NCBI RefSeq assembly: GCF_003324485.1 | Contig: NZ_QODK01000004.1 | Span: forward strand, 186,001 to 250,000 | Source: Cohaesibacter intestini | GTDB taxonomy: Bacteria; Pseudomonadota; Alphaproteobacteria; Rhizobiales; Cohaesibacteraceae | Direction: 5' to 3' | Length of the DNA: 64,000 nucleotides | Part shown: positions 8,340 to 17,560 of the stretch, piece after piece | Numbering within the stretch: the first letter of the stretch is position 1 | How the letters are laid out: the number at the start of each line of letters is the position of its first letter | Translations under genes and position numbers: made by a program | The notes under the pieces: generated by a model | What the model was told of the DNA's origin: nothing | Seen by the model: only the letters and a program-made list of their open reading frames with translations | Database searches by the model: none

Positions 8340-9224
8340 TCATGCGTTGCCGTCTGCGACCAAGCCCATCAGACGGTAGGTCAGGTTCGCGGCGGTGAAA
8401 TCCCACGCCCATTGGCCCTCAATCGGCGCCAGCTCCACCACATCCATACCGACGCAACGACGACCCTTGAGCGCATGGGCAACGAGATTGAGACTCTGAT
8501 AGTAGCTCAGGCCGCCGGGAACTGGTGTACCGGTGGCTGGCATGATGGACGGGTCAAGGCCGTCCACATCGAAGGTGATATAGACATCCTGCGGGAAGTC
8601 TTCCGGCAAATCAAAGGCATTGATGTTGCCAGTGACCAGCTCTTCCGCATCCACATGGTGAATATGTGGCGTGGCAAGGCGGGCTTCCTGCTCTTCGATG
8701 CAAAGGGCGCGAATGCCGAACTGGATCAGTGGCAATTGTTCTTCCACGGCACAAAGATGCATCACCGAAGCGTGGGAATGTTTGTGGCCCTGATAGGCAA
8801 CGCGCAAATCCGCATGGGCATCGACCTGAATGATGCCGATTGGGTGTTCAAGCGCATCCACCACGCCCATGATGGCGGCATAGGACAGGCTATGCTCACC
8901 ACCCAGCGTGACGGGCACGCGGCCTGCGGTAACGCTGTTGCGGGTGGCGCGACGTAGATTGTGCATGACTTCTTCAATCGTCAGACTGCAATCAATCGGG
9001 TCGGCAGTGATGATGCCTTTTTCAATCGGGAAACCCTTGCCATCGAACCGTTCCAGCTCCTGGCTGGCTTCGAGCAAAGCTGACGGACCCGCACCGGTGC
9101 CCGAGCCATAGGAGACGGTTTTCTCCAGCGGGCAAGGGATCACTTCAAACAAGGCAGTGTCCGGATTGCGCTCGTCGTCGCTGAGCTCAGAGCCGAGAAA
9201 AGCGGGATAGTTGAGGTCGGCCAT
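8340..9224 (-). CDS. speB: Agmatinase (ureohydrolase)
   Basis: Hydrolyses agmatine to putrescine and urea in a binuclear manganese site. The 294-aa protein keeps all ureohydrolase motifs: GGEHS (108-112), DAHAD (135-139), the His151 segment KHSHAS, DVDGLDP (219-225) and TGTPVPGGL (231-239). It is the last gene of the reverse-strand cluster speA, carboxynorspermidine dehydrogenase, nspC, speB, separated from nspC by 26 bp. The arginine decarboxylase upstream supplies agmatine, which supports agmatinase over other ureohydrolases such as guanidinobutyrase. Confidence 0.9.
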   Translation of the reverse strand: MADLNYPAFLGSELSDDERNPDTALFEVIPCPLEKTVSYGSGTGAGPSALLEASQELERFDGKGFPIEKGIITADPIDCSLTIEEVMHNLRRATRNSVTAGRVPVTLGGEHSLSYAAIMGVVDALEHPIGIIQVDAHADLRVAYQGHKHSHASVMHLCAVEEQLPLIQFGIRALCIEEQEARLATPHIHHVDAEELVTGNINAFDLPEDFPQDVYITFDVDGLDPSIMPATGTPVPGGLSYYQSLNLVAHALKGRRCVGMDVVELAPIEGQWAWDFTAANLTYRLMGLVADGNA

Positions 9225-9250
9225 GGGGAGGATCCTTTCGTCTGCGCGCC

Positions 9251-10444
9251 TCAGGACAGGCGGTCGCGAAATTCTTCATAAGGGAAGCGGCGGATGATTT
9301 CCAGATCGTCCGTTTCCGAATCCCAAAGGGCAATCGAGGGCAAGCGGACACCATTGAAGGTGTTGGTTTTGACCATCGAATAGTGGGCCTGATCGAGAAA
9401 GGCGATGCGCTGACCGATTTCAAGGTCCTGTGCAAAGCTGTAATCGCCGATCACATCCCCCGCAAGGCAGGACGGGCCGCCCAGACGGAATGTCAGTCCG
9501 TTGTCTGCTTCGCCCAGCAGGGCGGGCCGATAGGGGGCCTCGATCACGTCGGGCATATGGCAGGTCGCGGAAATGTCCATGATCGCCAGCCGTACATCGC
9601 CATTATGGGTCACGTCGAGCACTTCACCAACCAGAATCCCCGCATCAAGGGCCACGGCCTCACCCGGTTCGAGATAGATCTCGACATCATATTTGGCGCG
9701 GATCGTCTTGAGGAAGGCCACCAGTTCGTCGCGCTGATAATCGTCGCGGGTGATATGATGCCCACCACCGAAATTCAGCCATTTGAGCTTGTGCAGCCAT
9801 GGGCCAAGCGTGTCTTCGACCGCCTCGAAGGTGCGCTTCAAAGGCGCGAAATCCTGCTCGCACAAAGTGTGCATATGGATGCCGGAGAAAGGCGCGAGAT
9901 CAGCTTCACTCAATTGACTGATCGGGGTTCCGAGGCGCGATCCGGCAGCACAGGGATCATATTTGGCAATCGAGCCTTCGGAATGTTCTGGGTTTATGCG
10001 CAGGCCGAAATCCGGCACGTATCCCCAATTGCGAGCTGCGATAATTTGCGGTGCAAATCGCTGCATTTGGGCGGGGCTGTTGAAGATCAGGTGATCGGAC
10101 AGCTCAAGGATTTCCGGCATTTCATCTGATTTGAAGCCTGCGGAATAGGTGGCCAGCTCACCCTTGAATTTCTCCCGTGCCAGTTTGGCTTCCCACAGGC
10201 CCGAGGCGCAAGTGCCATCGAGATAGTCGCCAATCAGATCGCCCAGCGACCAGCAGGAAAAGGCCTTCAGCGCCAACAGCACCTTGACGTCCGCCTGTTT
10301 TCCGACCTCAGAGAGGAGGGAGAGGTTGCGGCGGATGGCGGCCTTGTCAATGACAAAGCAGGGGGAGGGCACACGGCTAAGGTCGAAGTCCTTGAAGGCT
10401 CCGGCATCGCCGGCCTGGGTTTCCATGATTGGGGCGTCGGTCAT
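9251..10444 (-). CDS. nspC: Carboxynorspermidine/carboxyspermidine decarboxylase
   Basis: PLP enzyme of the fold-III (alanine racemase-like) decarboxylase group that removes CO2 from carboxyspermidine to give spermidine, or from carboxynorspermidine to give norspermidine. The 397-aa protein shows the PLP lysine in LLALKAFSCW (Lys60), the GGGHHITRDDY glycine loop and the C-terminal catalytic segment GGPSCLAGDVIGDY. Its partner dehydrogenase is 202 bp upstream. Because the cluster makes putrescine rather than diaminopropane, spermidine is the expected product. The gap to the dehydrogenase gene holds complex inverted repeats. Confidence 0.92.
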   Translation of the reverse strand: MTDAPIMETQAGDAGAFKDFDLSRVPSPCFVIDKAAIRRNLSLLSEVGKQADVKVLLALKAFSCWSLGDLIGDYLDGTCASGLWEAKLAREKFKGELATYSAGFKSDEMPEILELSDHLIFNSPAQMQRFAPQIIAARNWGYVPDFGLRINPEHSEGSIAKYDPCAAGSRLGTPISQLSEADLAPFSGIHMHTLCEQDFAPLKRTFEAVEDTLGPWLHKLKWLNFGGGHHITRDDYQRDELVAFLKTIRAKYDVEIYLEPGEAVALDAGILVGEVLDVTHNGDVRLAIMDISATCHMPDVIEAPYRPALLGEADNGLTFRLGGPSCLAGDVIGDYSFAQDLEIGQRIAFLDQAHYSMVKTNTFNGVRLPSIALWDSETDDLEIIRRFPYEEFRDRLS

Positions 10445-10494
10445 TGGACACTGGCTCCGGGAAAGGGGCGTGAAAAGGGCTCATTCAAGAGTGG

Positions 10495-10519
10495 AAAGCC
10501 CCCCGAAATGGGGGGCTTT
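10495..10519. terminator. GC-rich hairpin between the dehydrogenase gene and nspC
   Basis: A perfect inverted repeat AAAGCCCCCC / GGGGGGCTTT around a GAAAT loop lies 50 bp upstream of the nspC start. It could act as an attenuating or partial terminator inside the polyamine operon. The T tract is short, so it may be leaky. Confidence 0.55.
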
Positions 10520-10534
10520 GCGCTTCATTCTCGA

Positions 10535-10640
10535 TGCAACAGGCTCTCGATACATAAGGCTTTGGGTGGTTTTGGCAAACCACCTGTCGCTGCGTGTGAG
10601 AGCCGCGTTGCACCTTCTGGCGCGTTTGCTTTGCAAACGC
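10535..10640. repeat. Nested inverted repeats (structured intergenic element)
   Basis: Three nested complementary arm pairs occur: TGCAAC (10535-10540) with GTTGCA (10607-10612), GGCTCTC (10542-10548) with GAGAGCC (10598-10604), and GGTGGTTT (10565-10572) with AAACCACC (10577-10584). A separate hairpin follows, GCGTTTGC / GCAAACGC (10622-10640, loop TTT). Together they predict a long interrupted stem plus a second stem. It may be a REP/MITE-type repeat or a structured RNA within the operon mRNA. Confidence 0.7.
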
Positions 10641-10646
10641 TTGGGT

Positions 10647-11852
10647 TCAAAAATCGAGTGGCTTGTCGAGGTCGACGGTCTGCCATGGCAGGCCATGCTT
10701 GTTGAGCATGTCCATGAAGGGATCCGGATCCATCTGTTCCATGTTGAAGACACCCTTGCCCGACCATGCACCGGTCAGCATCAGAGCGGCACCGATCATG
10801 GCTGGTACACCGGTGGTGTAGGACACGGCCTGGGAGCCAACCTCTGCGAAGCATTCTTCGTGGTCGCAGATATTGTAGACATAGACGGTTTTCTCGTTGC
10901 CGTCTTTCTCACCGGTCATAATGTTACCGATGCAGGTCTTGCCTTTGGTGGTCTTGCCCAGATCGCCCGGATTTGGCAGGACGGCCTTCAAGAACTGCAG
11001 TGGAATGATTTCCTTGCCTTCATAGAGGACCGGATCGATGCGGGTCATGCCGACATTTTGCAGCACTTCGAGATGCTTGATATAGGCATCGCCGAAGGTC
11101 ATCCAGAAGCGGGCGCGCTTGATTTCCGGCAGATGCTTCACAAGGCTTTCCAGCTCTTCGTGATACATCTGATACATGTTCTTCTCGCCAACAGCGGGGA
11201 AGTCATAAGGCTGTTTGTTGGACATGGCGGGTGTGGTGACCCATTCGCCATTTTCCCAGTGGTGGACCGGGGCCGTCACTTCGCGGATGTTGATTTCCGG
11301 GTTGAAGTTGGTGGCAAAATGCTGGCCATGGTCGCCGCCATTGCAATCGAGAATGTCGAGAGTGTCGATGCGGTCGAGCAGATGCTTTTTGGCATAGGCG
11401 GTGTAGACGTTGGTGACGCCCGGGTCAAAGCCAGAGCCGAGCAGAGCCATCAGACCTGCTTCCTCAAAGCGCTGCTGATAGGCCCACTGCCAGCTATATT
11501 CGAACTTGGCCACATCGCGCGGCTCATAGTTGGCGGTGTCGAGATAGTTGGTGCCGGTTTTCAGGCAAGCATCCATGATGTTGAGGTCCTGATAAGGCAG
11601 GGCCACATTGACCACCAGCGACACGCCGAGTTTTTCGATCAGGGCTGCGGTTGCATCCACATCATCGGCATCGACTTCTGCGGTGTTGATGGTGACGCCG
11701 GTGCGTTCCTTCACCGAGGTCGCGATCTCGTCGCATTTGAAAATGCGGCGGGAGGCAAGGGTGATCTCGCCGAAGATCTCGCTGAGCTGGGCCATTTTGT
11801 GGACGACAACCGAACCGACGCCGCCTGCGCCGATGACCAGAATCTTGTTCAT
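10647..11852 (-). CDS. Carboxynorspermidine/carboxyspermidine dehydrogenase (saccharopine dehydrogenase family)
   Basis: NADPH-dependent reductive condensation of putrescine (or diaminopropane) with aspartate semialdehyde, giving carboxyspermidine (or carboxynorspermidine). The 401-aa protein starts with a Rossmann loop (ILVIGAGGVGSVV, about residues 4-16) and has the saccharopine-dehydrogenase-family layout, for example DTANYEPRD and LGSGFDPGVTNVYTAYA. The pairing with nspC and with a putrescine-making route identifies it over a true saccharopine dehydrogenase. It lies 64 bp downstream of speA. Confidence 0.9.
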   Translation of the reverse strand: MNKILVIGAGGVGSVVVHKMAQLSEIFGEITLASRRIFKCDEIATSVKERTGVTINTAEVDADDVDATAALIEKLGVSLVVNVALPYQDLNIMDACLKTGTNYLDTANYEPRDVAKFEYSWQWAYQQRFEEAGLMALLGSGFDPGVTNVYTAYAKKHLLDRIDTLDILDCNGGDHGQHFATNFNPEINIREVTAPVHHWENGEWVTTPAMSNKQPYDFPAVGEKNMYQMYHEELESLVKHLPEIKRARFWMTFGDAYIKHLEVLQNVGMTRIDPVLYEGKEIIPLQFLKAVLPNPGDLGKTTKGKTCIGNIMTGEKDGNEKTVYVYNICDHEECFAEVGSQAVSYTTGVPAMIGAALMLTGAWSGKGVFNMEQMDPDPFMDMLNKHGLPWQTVDLDKPLDF

Positions 11853-11916
11853 GTCAGTTCCTCTTTCTCAAAGTCTTCATCCCCACAGTCAAATGGGGGG
11901 CGCGCCAAGCGCGGGC

Positions 11917-13836
11917 TTAGTGGTCAAATTCGAAATAGGTATAGCCGTTGAGGCTTTCCTTGAAGGCATTCATCATGGCCTTGCGCTCTTTGAGCGTCAG
12001 GGCCTTGCGGGACACCGCTTCCTCGACCATCATCTTGAAGGAGTTGGACATAGCAAGCGGGTCATATTCTACATAACGCAGAACTTCGGCAATTGTGTCA
12101 CCCTCGACCTCGTGAATGAGGTCGAAGCCGCCGTCAGGGCGGATTTCAATGGTCGCCACATTGGTATCGCCGAACAGATTGTGCAAGTCACCCAGCGTTT
12201 CCTGATAGGCGCCGACAAAGAAGACCGCAAGGGAGTAATGCTCACCCTGCGCCAGCGCATGGACCGGCAGGGACTGGGAAATGCCGTCAGCCAGCACAAA
12301 CTGATCGACTTTGCCGTCGCTGTCGCAGGTGATATCCGACAGGATCGCCCGGCGGGTTGGTTCCTCATTCAGGCGCTGGATCGGGATGATCGGGTGCAAC
12401 TGATCGATCGCCCAGACATCCGGCAGAGACTGGAACAGCGAGAAGTTGGAATGATAGATGTCGGCGGTGGCTTCCAGTGCACTGACAACATCATCGGAAA
12501 TCCACTCGTCGGTGCGGGCCACCTTGCGCATCTTGGAAATCAGGTGGAGATAGAGCTGCTCTGCCTTGGCCATGTCGCGCAGACCGCATTCGCCGCGACC
12601 GAAATTGCGGCGCACTTCGTCGCGATAGAAGGTGACGTCGTTGAGACATTCCTGTAGACGGGCCGGGGTGAGATAGCTTTCCACATCGCGCATGTCGCGC
12701 AGGGAGCGGCTGTCTTCCTCGGTGACTTCCACTTCTTCATCTTCGTCATATTCGGTGACGTCGAGAATGTTGAACAGCAGCATCGAGCTGTAGGCAACCG
12801 TTGCGCGGCCGCTTTCGGTGACGATGATTGGATGCTTTTCGCCCGCATCATCCATCGTGTTGCGCACCGCTTCGACGATATTGTAGCAATATTCATCGGT
12901 GGTGTAGTTGATGGAGTTTTCAGTCGATTTGTGCTCGCCGGTATAGTCGATGCCCAGACCGCCACCCAGATCGATATAATGGAGCGGCGCGCCTTCCTTG
13001 CGCAACTCGACAAAGAAGCGGCAAGCTTCGGCGGTGGAGCGGCGCACATCGAGAATATCCGGTACCTGACTGCCGAGATGGAAATGCTGCAACAGCAGGC
13101 AATCGAGATAGCCCTCATCGCGCAGACGATCGACAACGCGCAGCACGTCCGGAGATGACAGGCCAAAGGCCGAACGGTCGCCCGATGAGGAGGCCCAGTT
13201 GCCGGTGATGCGGTTGTTCAGCTTGATGCGAATGCCAAGGGCCGGACGGATTTTCAGCTTCTTGGCTTCCTCGAGAACCAGCTCCAGTTCGGACGCGCTT
13301 TCCAGCACGATGATGGTGTTGAAGCCGAGCTTGCGGGACAGAAGTGCCAGATTGATGAATTCGCTATCCTTGATACCATTGCAGATCAGCAACGCTTCGC
13401 GGGACAGGCGCTGGGACAGGGCAATGATCAGTTCGGGTTTCGAACCAACTTCAAGACCGAATTCGTGCGGCGCGCCATATTCGACGATCTTTTCGATCAC
13501 ATGGGCCTGCTGGTTGACCTTGACCGGGAAGACACCGCGATAGGCGGCGCTGTAGTCCAGTTCCTTGATGGCATTCTTGAAGCCATTGTTGATGCGGTCA
13601 ATTTGTTGTTTGAGGCTGTTGGCCACACGCAACAGGATCGGCGAGGCAATGCCGCGTTCCTCCAGCGAGTGGAGGATCGACGTCAGATCGGTGCTCGTGG
13701 TGTCCTGACCATGGTGGGTGATCAGTCCAATATTGCCATTGTCCAGGATTTCAAAGCGTCCATTGCCCCAACGTTCAATGCCATAGATGGCTCCGGGGGT
13801 CTGTTCGTCCAAGATGCTCAATCGCCTATCCCTCAT
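11917..13836 (-). CDS. speA: Biosynthetic arginine decarboxylase
   Basis: PLP-dependent decarboxylation of arginine to agmatine, the entry step of this polyamine cluster. With the ATG at 13834-13836 the protein has 639 aa, close to the E. coli enzyme. Visible features are the N-terminal YGIERWGNG segment, the PLP lysine in GVFPVKVNQQ (Lys106), the GGGLGIDY loop and the C-terminal catalytic cysteine in SDITCDSDGKV. A GTG 63 bp further upstream is in frame but would add a basic extension not usual in the family. Neither start has a strong ribosome site, so the exact N-terminus is uncertain. Confidence 0.92.
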   Translation of the reverse strand: MRDRRLSILDEQTPGAIYGIERWGNGRFEILDNGNIGLITHHGQDTTSTDLTSILHSLEERGIASPILLRVANSLKQQIDRINNGFKNAIKELDYSAAYRGVFPVKVNQQAHVIEKIVEYGAPHEFGLEVGSKPELIIALSQRLSREALLICNGIKDSEFINLALLSRKLGFNTIIVLESASELELVLEEAKKLKIRPALGIRIKLNNRITGNWASSSGDRSAFGLSSPDVLRVVDRLRDEGYLDCLLLQHFHLGSQVPDILDVRRSTAEACRFFVELRKEGAPLHYIDLGGGLGIDYTGEHKSTENSINYTTDEYCYNIVEAVRNTMDDAGEKHPIIVTESGRATVAYSSMLLFNILDVTEYDEDEEVEVTEEDSRSLRDMRDVESYLTPARLQECLNDVTFYRDEVRRNFGRGECGLRDMAKAEQLYLHLISKMRKVARTDEWISDDVVSALEATADIYHSNFSLFQSLPDVWAIDQLHPIIPIQRLNEEPTRRAILSDITCDSDGKVDQFVLADGISQSLPVHALAQGEHYSLAVFFVGAYQETLGDLHNLFGDTNVATIEIRPDGGFDLIHEVEGDTIAEVLRYVEYDPLAMSNSFKMMVEEAVSRKALTLKERKAMMNAFKESLNGYTYFEFDH

Positions 13837-14126
13837 CTGAAAGTGATGCTGTGGGTGTGATGTCGGTCCAAAGGTGCGACGTTTCCTCTTGCTTCGCACG
13901 GAACTTTGTCATTTCGTTGCTGCATATGGCGAGTAGTGAGCCAGTGCAAGGGAAAACTGGATTTGCACCCAGTCTCCTTCCAAGGTCTTATGGACGCGCG
14001 ACAATTATGTCGGCCCCACGTGTTTGCCGGTACTGTTCAGCCCTGTCTTTCTTGGTTAGGTTGAGTCTACGGATTTTACCGGTATCAAGACAATGATAAA
14101 AACGATCAACTGACTGGAGAGTGTTC

Positions 14127-15338
14127 ATGGGTTATTTGAAGCAAGTCCCGAGCAAGGACGGATATTTTGGTGACTTTGGCGGCTCATTCATTCCGCCACA
14201 GCTGGAACCGCATTTCAAGGAAATCGCCGCCGCCTATGAGCGCCTCGCTGTTGATAGCTCCTATATTGCGGAACTGCGCTATATTCGCAAGCATTTCCAA
14301 GGCCGACCAACACCGGTGCAGCATGCCAAGAATCTGTCCGAGAAAATGGGCGGGGCACAAATTTATCTCAAGCGTGAAGACTTGAACCATACAGGGGCCC
14401 ATAAGCTCAATCACTGTATGGGCGAAGCCTTGCTTGCCAAATTCATGGGCAAGAAAAAGCTGATTGCGGAAACCGGCGCTGGCCAGCATGGGGTGGCTCT
14501 GGCGACGGCGGCAGCCTATTTCGGTATGGAATGCGAAATCCATATGGGTGAAGTCGATATCGCCAAGGAGCATCCCAATGTGATCCGCATGAAGCTTTTG
14601 GGCGCACAGGTGGTGCCAGTGAGCTTTGGGGGTAAAACTCTGAAAGAAGCGGTCGATAGTGCCTTCATGTCCTATCTGGAACAGGCGGAAGATGCCATTT
14701 ACGCCATCGGCTCGGTCGTTGGGCCACATCCTTTCCCGAAAATGGTGCGAGACTTCCAGTCTGTTGTCGGCTTTGAGGCACGGGACCAATTCTTCGAGAT
14801 GACCGGCAATAATCCTGATCATGTTATGGCTTGTGTTGGTGGCGGGTCAAACGCCATGGGACTGTTTTCCGGTTTCATCGACAATGACGAGGTTCAGCTG
14901 CACGGGGTTGAGCCGCATGGCACGGGGACCGAGCTTGGCAAACATGCAGCAACCATCACCTATGGCAAACCTGGCATGATCCATGGGTTCAAATGCCTCG
15001 TGCTGACCGATGAGGCGGGTGAGCCTGCGCCGGTTCATTCCATTGCTTCTGGTCTTGATTATCCGGGTGTTGGGCCGGAGCATTCCTATTTGCATACCAT
15101 CGGCAAGGTCCAATATGGCTCGGCCAGTGATGATGAAACCCTGCGTGCTTTCTACGCTCTGGGCAAATATGAAGGCATCATTCCGGCGCTTGAAAGCTCA
15201 CACGCGGTTGCCTATGCCATGCGGATGGCGCCGGATCTGCCCGGGGAGAGCATTCTGGTCAATCTGTCCGGTCGTGGCGACAAGGACATCGATTATGTGA
15301 CCGAGAAGTTCGGCTTCGGCGAAGATTTTGAGCTATAA
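14127..15338 (+). CDS. trpB: Tryptophan synthase beta chain-like PLP enzyme
   Basis: A 403-aa TrpB-family protein; canonical members condense indole with serine to make tryptophan. Conserved are the PLP lysine in HTGAHKLNH (Lys93), the AETGAGQHG loop with the catalytic glutamate (Glu115), [10 protein letters not shown], the CVGGGSN phosphate loop and the C-terminal NLSGRGDKD. The COMM-domain stretch ([21 protein letters not shown]) and the [19 protein letters not shown] segment differ from typical proteobacterial TrpB. No trpA or trpF is adjacent, and it is a single-gene unit with its own terminator. It may be a second or stand-alone TrpB. The start follows CTGGAGAG. Confidence 0.88.
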   Translation: MGYLKQVPSKDGYFGDFGGSFIPPQLEPHFKEIAAAYERLAVDSSYIAELRYIRKHFQGRPTPVQHAKNLSEKMGGAQIYLKREDLNHTGAHKLNHCMGEALLAKFMGKKKLIAETGAGQHGVALATAAAYFGMECEIHMGEVDIAKEHPNVIRMKLLGAQVVPVSFGGKTLKEAVDSAFMSYLEQAEDAIYAIGSVVGPHPFPKMVRDFQSVVGFEARDQFFEMTGNNPDHVMACVGGGSNAMGLFSGFIDNDEVQLHGVEPHGTGTELGKHAATITYGKPGMIHGFKCLVLTDEAGEPAPVHSIASGLDYPGVGPEHSYLHTIGKVQYGSASDDETLRAFYALGKYEGIIPALESSHAVAYAMRMAPDLPGESILVNLSGRGDKDIDYVTEKFGFGEDFEL

Positions 15339-15361
15339 TCCAGAGCGCTTGCGTGATTGGG

Positions 15362-15390
15362 AAAGCGGCCCTCATGAGGGCCGCTTTTTT
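15362..15390 (+). terminator. Rho-independent terminator after trpB
   Basis: A near-perfect palindromic stem (AAAGCGGCCCTC paired with GAGGGCCGCTTT, almost no loop) ends in a T tract. Confidence 0.9.
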
Positions 15391-15528
15391 GTTTTCTGTG
15401 GCTATGAGGGCTATGGTGCGGGAGCTGAGCCCGCTTGGTGATTGCGATCCTCTCTCTGGCTCGCTTTGCGAAAAATACAAATAGGCGTTGATTTTTGAAA
15501 CAAACGCTATTGTCTCCCCTCCATGGAA

Positions 15529-15550
15529 TGGTCTAAACAGGTTTGGACCA
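15529..15550. promoter_or_regulatory. 22-bp dyad upstream of ilvD
   Basis: The arms TGGTC-T-AAAC and GTTT-G-GACCA flank a central AG, matching at 9 of 10 positions. The dyad ends 91 bp before the ilvD start. The TGGTC/GACCA ends resemble GntR/FadR-class operators. The binding protein is unknown. Confidence 0.45.
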
Positions 15551-15641
15551 ATGCGTAGCCTTCCTGATCCCCGTGCAAGGCTCGACCATCTCACCGACAT
15601 ATCCGGACGGTTCCGAGACTCGTCCTGAAGGAAAGACTACC

Positions 15642-17495
15642 ATGCCAGATTATCGTTCCAAGACTTCGACCCATGGCCGCAACATGGCTGGCGCGCGCGC
15701 TCTTTGGCGGGCGACCGGTGTTGGCAATACGGATTTCGGCAAGCCGATCATCGCGGTCTGCAACTCCTTCACCCAGTTCGTACCGGGTCATGTGCATCTG
15801 AAAGATCTGGGGCAGATGGTAGCGCGTGAAATCGAGGCAGCGGGTGGCATTGCCAAGGAGATGAACACCATCGCGGTGGATGACGGCATCGCCATGGGCC
15901 ATGACGGCATGCTCTATTCCCTGCCATCACGCGAGATCATCGCGGACTCGGTGGAATATATGGCCAATGCCCATTGCGCCGATGCGCTTGTTTGCATTTC
16001 CAACTGTGACAAGATCACCCCGGGCATGCTGATGGCCGCGATGCGCCTCAATATTCCGGCGGTCTTTGTCTCCGGTGGTCCGATGGAAGCGGGCCGCGCG
16101 GAAGGCATTGACCATGGTCTCGATCTGGTTGACGCGATTGTCATGGGTACCGATCCGACCGTGTCGGACGAAATGGTCCAGAAGGTTGAGGAAGAAGCCT
16201 GCCCGACCTGTGGCTCCTGCTCGGGCATGTTCACGGCCAACTCGATGAACTGTCTGGCCGAAGCCCTTGGTCTGGCCCTGCCGGGCAACGGCACCATTGT
16301 CGCAACCCATGCAGATCGCAAGGAACTGTTCCTGAAAGCCGCCCGCACGGCGGTTGATCTGTGCAAGCGCTATTATCAGGACGAAGATGAAAGCGTTCTG
16401 CCGCGCAATGTCGCCAGTTTCAAGGCGTTTGAGAATGCGATGACGCTCGACATCGCGATGGGTGGATCGACCAACACGGTGTTGCATATTCTCGCCATGG
16501 CGCGGGAAGGGGAAATCGACTTCACCATGGCCGACATTGACCGCCTGTCACGCTCCGTACCATCGGTCTGCAAGCTGGCGCCAATGACCCAGAATTATCA
16601 TATTGAAGATTGCCACCGGGCGGGCGGTATCATGGCCATTCTGGGCGAGTTGGACCGTGCGGGACTGATGCATCGGGATTGCTCGACCGTTCATCTGCCG
16701 ACGCTTGGCGATGCGATCGATGCCTATGACATCATGCGTTCGCCAACGGCCGAGGTGGAACAGCTTTACAAGGCGGCACCGGGCGGTGTGCGCACGACGG
16801 AGGCCTTCTCGCAGGCCAAGCGCTACAAGGAGCTGGATCGCAACCGCGAAAGCGGCTGTATCCGCAACAAGGCCCATGCCTATAGTCAGGATGGCGGCCT
16901 TGCGGTCCTGTCCGGCAACATTGCCGAAGATGGCTGCATCGTGAAGACGGCAGGGGTTGATGAGAGCATTCTGAAATTCTCTGGCCCGGCCCACATTTTT
17001 GAAAGTCAGGATGATGCGGTGAAAGGCATCACCAAAGGCCATGTGAAGGCCGGTGAAGTGGTTGTCATCCGTTATGAAGGGCCAAGCGGCGGTCCGGGCA
17101 TGCAGGAAATGCTCTATCCAACCTCTTATTTGAAAGCCATGGGGTTGGGCAAAGCATGTGCCTTGATCACCGACGGGCGCTTCTCTGGTGGCACGTCCGG
17201 CCTGTCCATCGGTCACGCCTCGCCTGAGGCGGCTTCCGGTGGAGCGATTGCCCTGATCGAGCAGGGTGACATGATCGAGATCGACATTCCGAACCGCTCC
17301 ATCAATGTCGCCATTTCGGATGCAGAGCTGCAGGCCCGTCGCGATGCGATGAATGCAAGGCCTGATGGTGGCTGGAAACCGGTCGAGAAGCGTGATCGGA
17401 TTGTGTCCCGCTCGCTCGAAGCCTATGGCCTGATGGCCACCTCGGCCGACAAGGGCGCTGTGCGCGACATCTCCAATCTCAAGCGGATCGACTAG
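15642..17495 (+). CDS. ilvD: Dihydroxy-acid dehydratase
   Basis: Iron-sulfur enzyme of valine, isoleucine and pantothenate synthesis that dehydrates 2,3-dihydroxy-acids to 2-keto-acids. The ATG at 15642 follows GAAGGAAAG and gives 617 aa, matching E. coli (616). Cluster-binding and metal motifs are present: [10 protein letters not shown] with Cys122, and [12 protein letters not shown] with cysteines near 187-193. The C-terminal [14 protein letters not shown] loop is also present. It is a single-gene unit, with a dyad upstream and a terminator right after the stop. Confidence 0.97.
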   Translation: MPDYRSKTSTHGRNMAGARALWRATGVGNTDFGKPIIAVCNSFTQFVPGHVHLKDLGQMVAREIEAAGGIAKEMNTIAVDDGIAMGHDGMLYSLPSREIIADSVEYMANAHCADALVCISNCDKITPGMLMAAMRLNIPAVFVSGGPMEAGRAEGIDHGLDLVDAIVMGTDPTVSDEMVQKVEEEACPTCGSCSGMFTANSMNCLAEALGLALPGNGTIVATHADRKELFLKAARTAVDLCKRYYQDEDESVLPRNVASFKAFENAMTLDIAMGGSTNTVLHILAMAREGEIDFTMADIDRLSRSVPSVCKLAPMTQNYHIEDCHRAGGIMAILGELDRAGLMHRDCSTVHLPTLGDAIDAYDIMRSPTAEVEQLYKAAPGGVRTTEAFSQAKRYKELDRNRESGCIRNKAHAYSQDGGLAVLSGNIAEDGCIVKTAGVDESILKFSGPAHIFESQDDAVKGITKGHVKAGEVVVIRYEGPSGGPGMQEMLYPTSYLKAMGLGKACALITDGRFSGGTSGLSIGHASPEAASGGAIALIEQGDMIEIDIPNRSINVAISDAELQARRDAMNARPDGGWKPVEKRDRIVSRSLEAYGLMATSADKGAVRDISNLKRID

Positions 17496-17525
17496 AGATA
17501 TTTTGCTTGTGTGACGACATTTTGG

Positions 17526-17560
17526 ACCCGGCCTTGCACCAGTGAGGCCGGGTTTTCTTA
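17526..17560 (+). terminator. Rho-independent terminator after ilvD
   Basis: A 9-bp stem (ACCCGGCCT/AGGCCGGGT) with a 10-nt loop leads into TTTCTT. It touches the stop codon of the convergent YbaY-like gene. Confidence 0.88.

Noticed and set aside
10284-11951. Long forward-strand open frame (555 codons) over nspC and the dehydrogenase
   Set aside because: It is antisense to two well-supported enzymes in GC-rich DNA, shows no family motif, and has no ribosome site.
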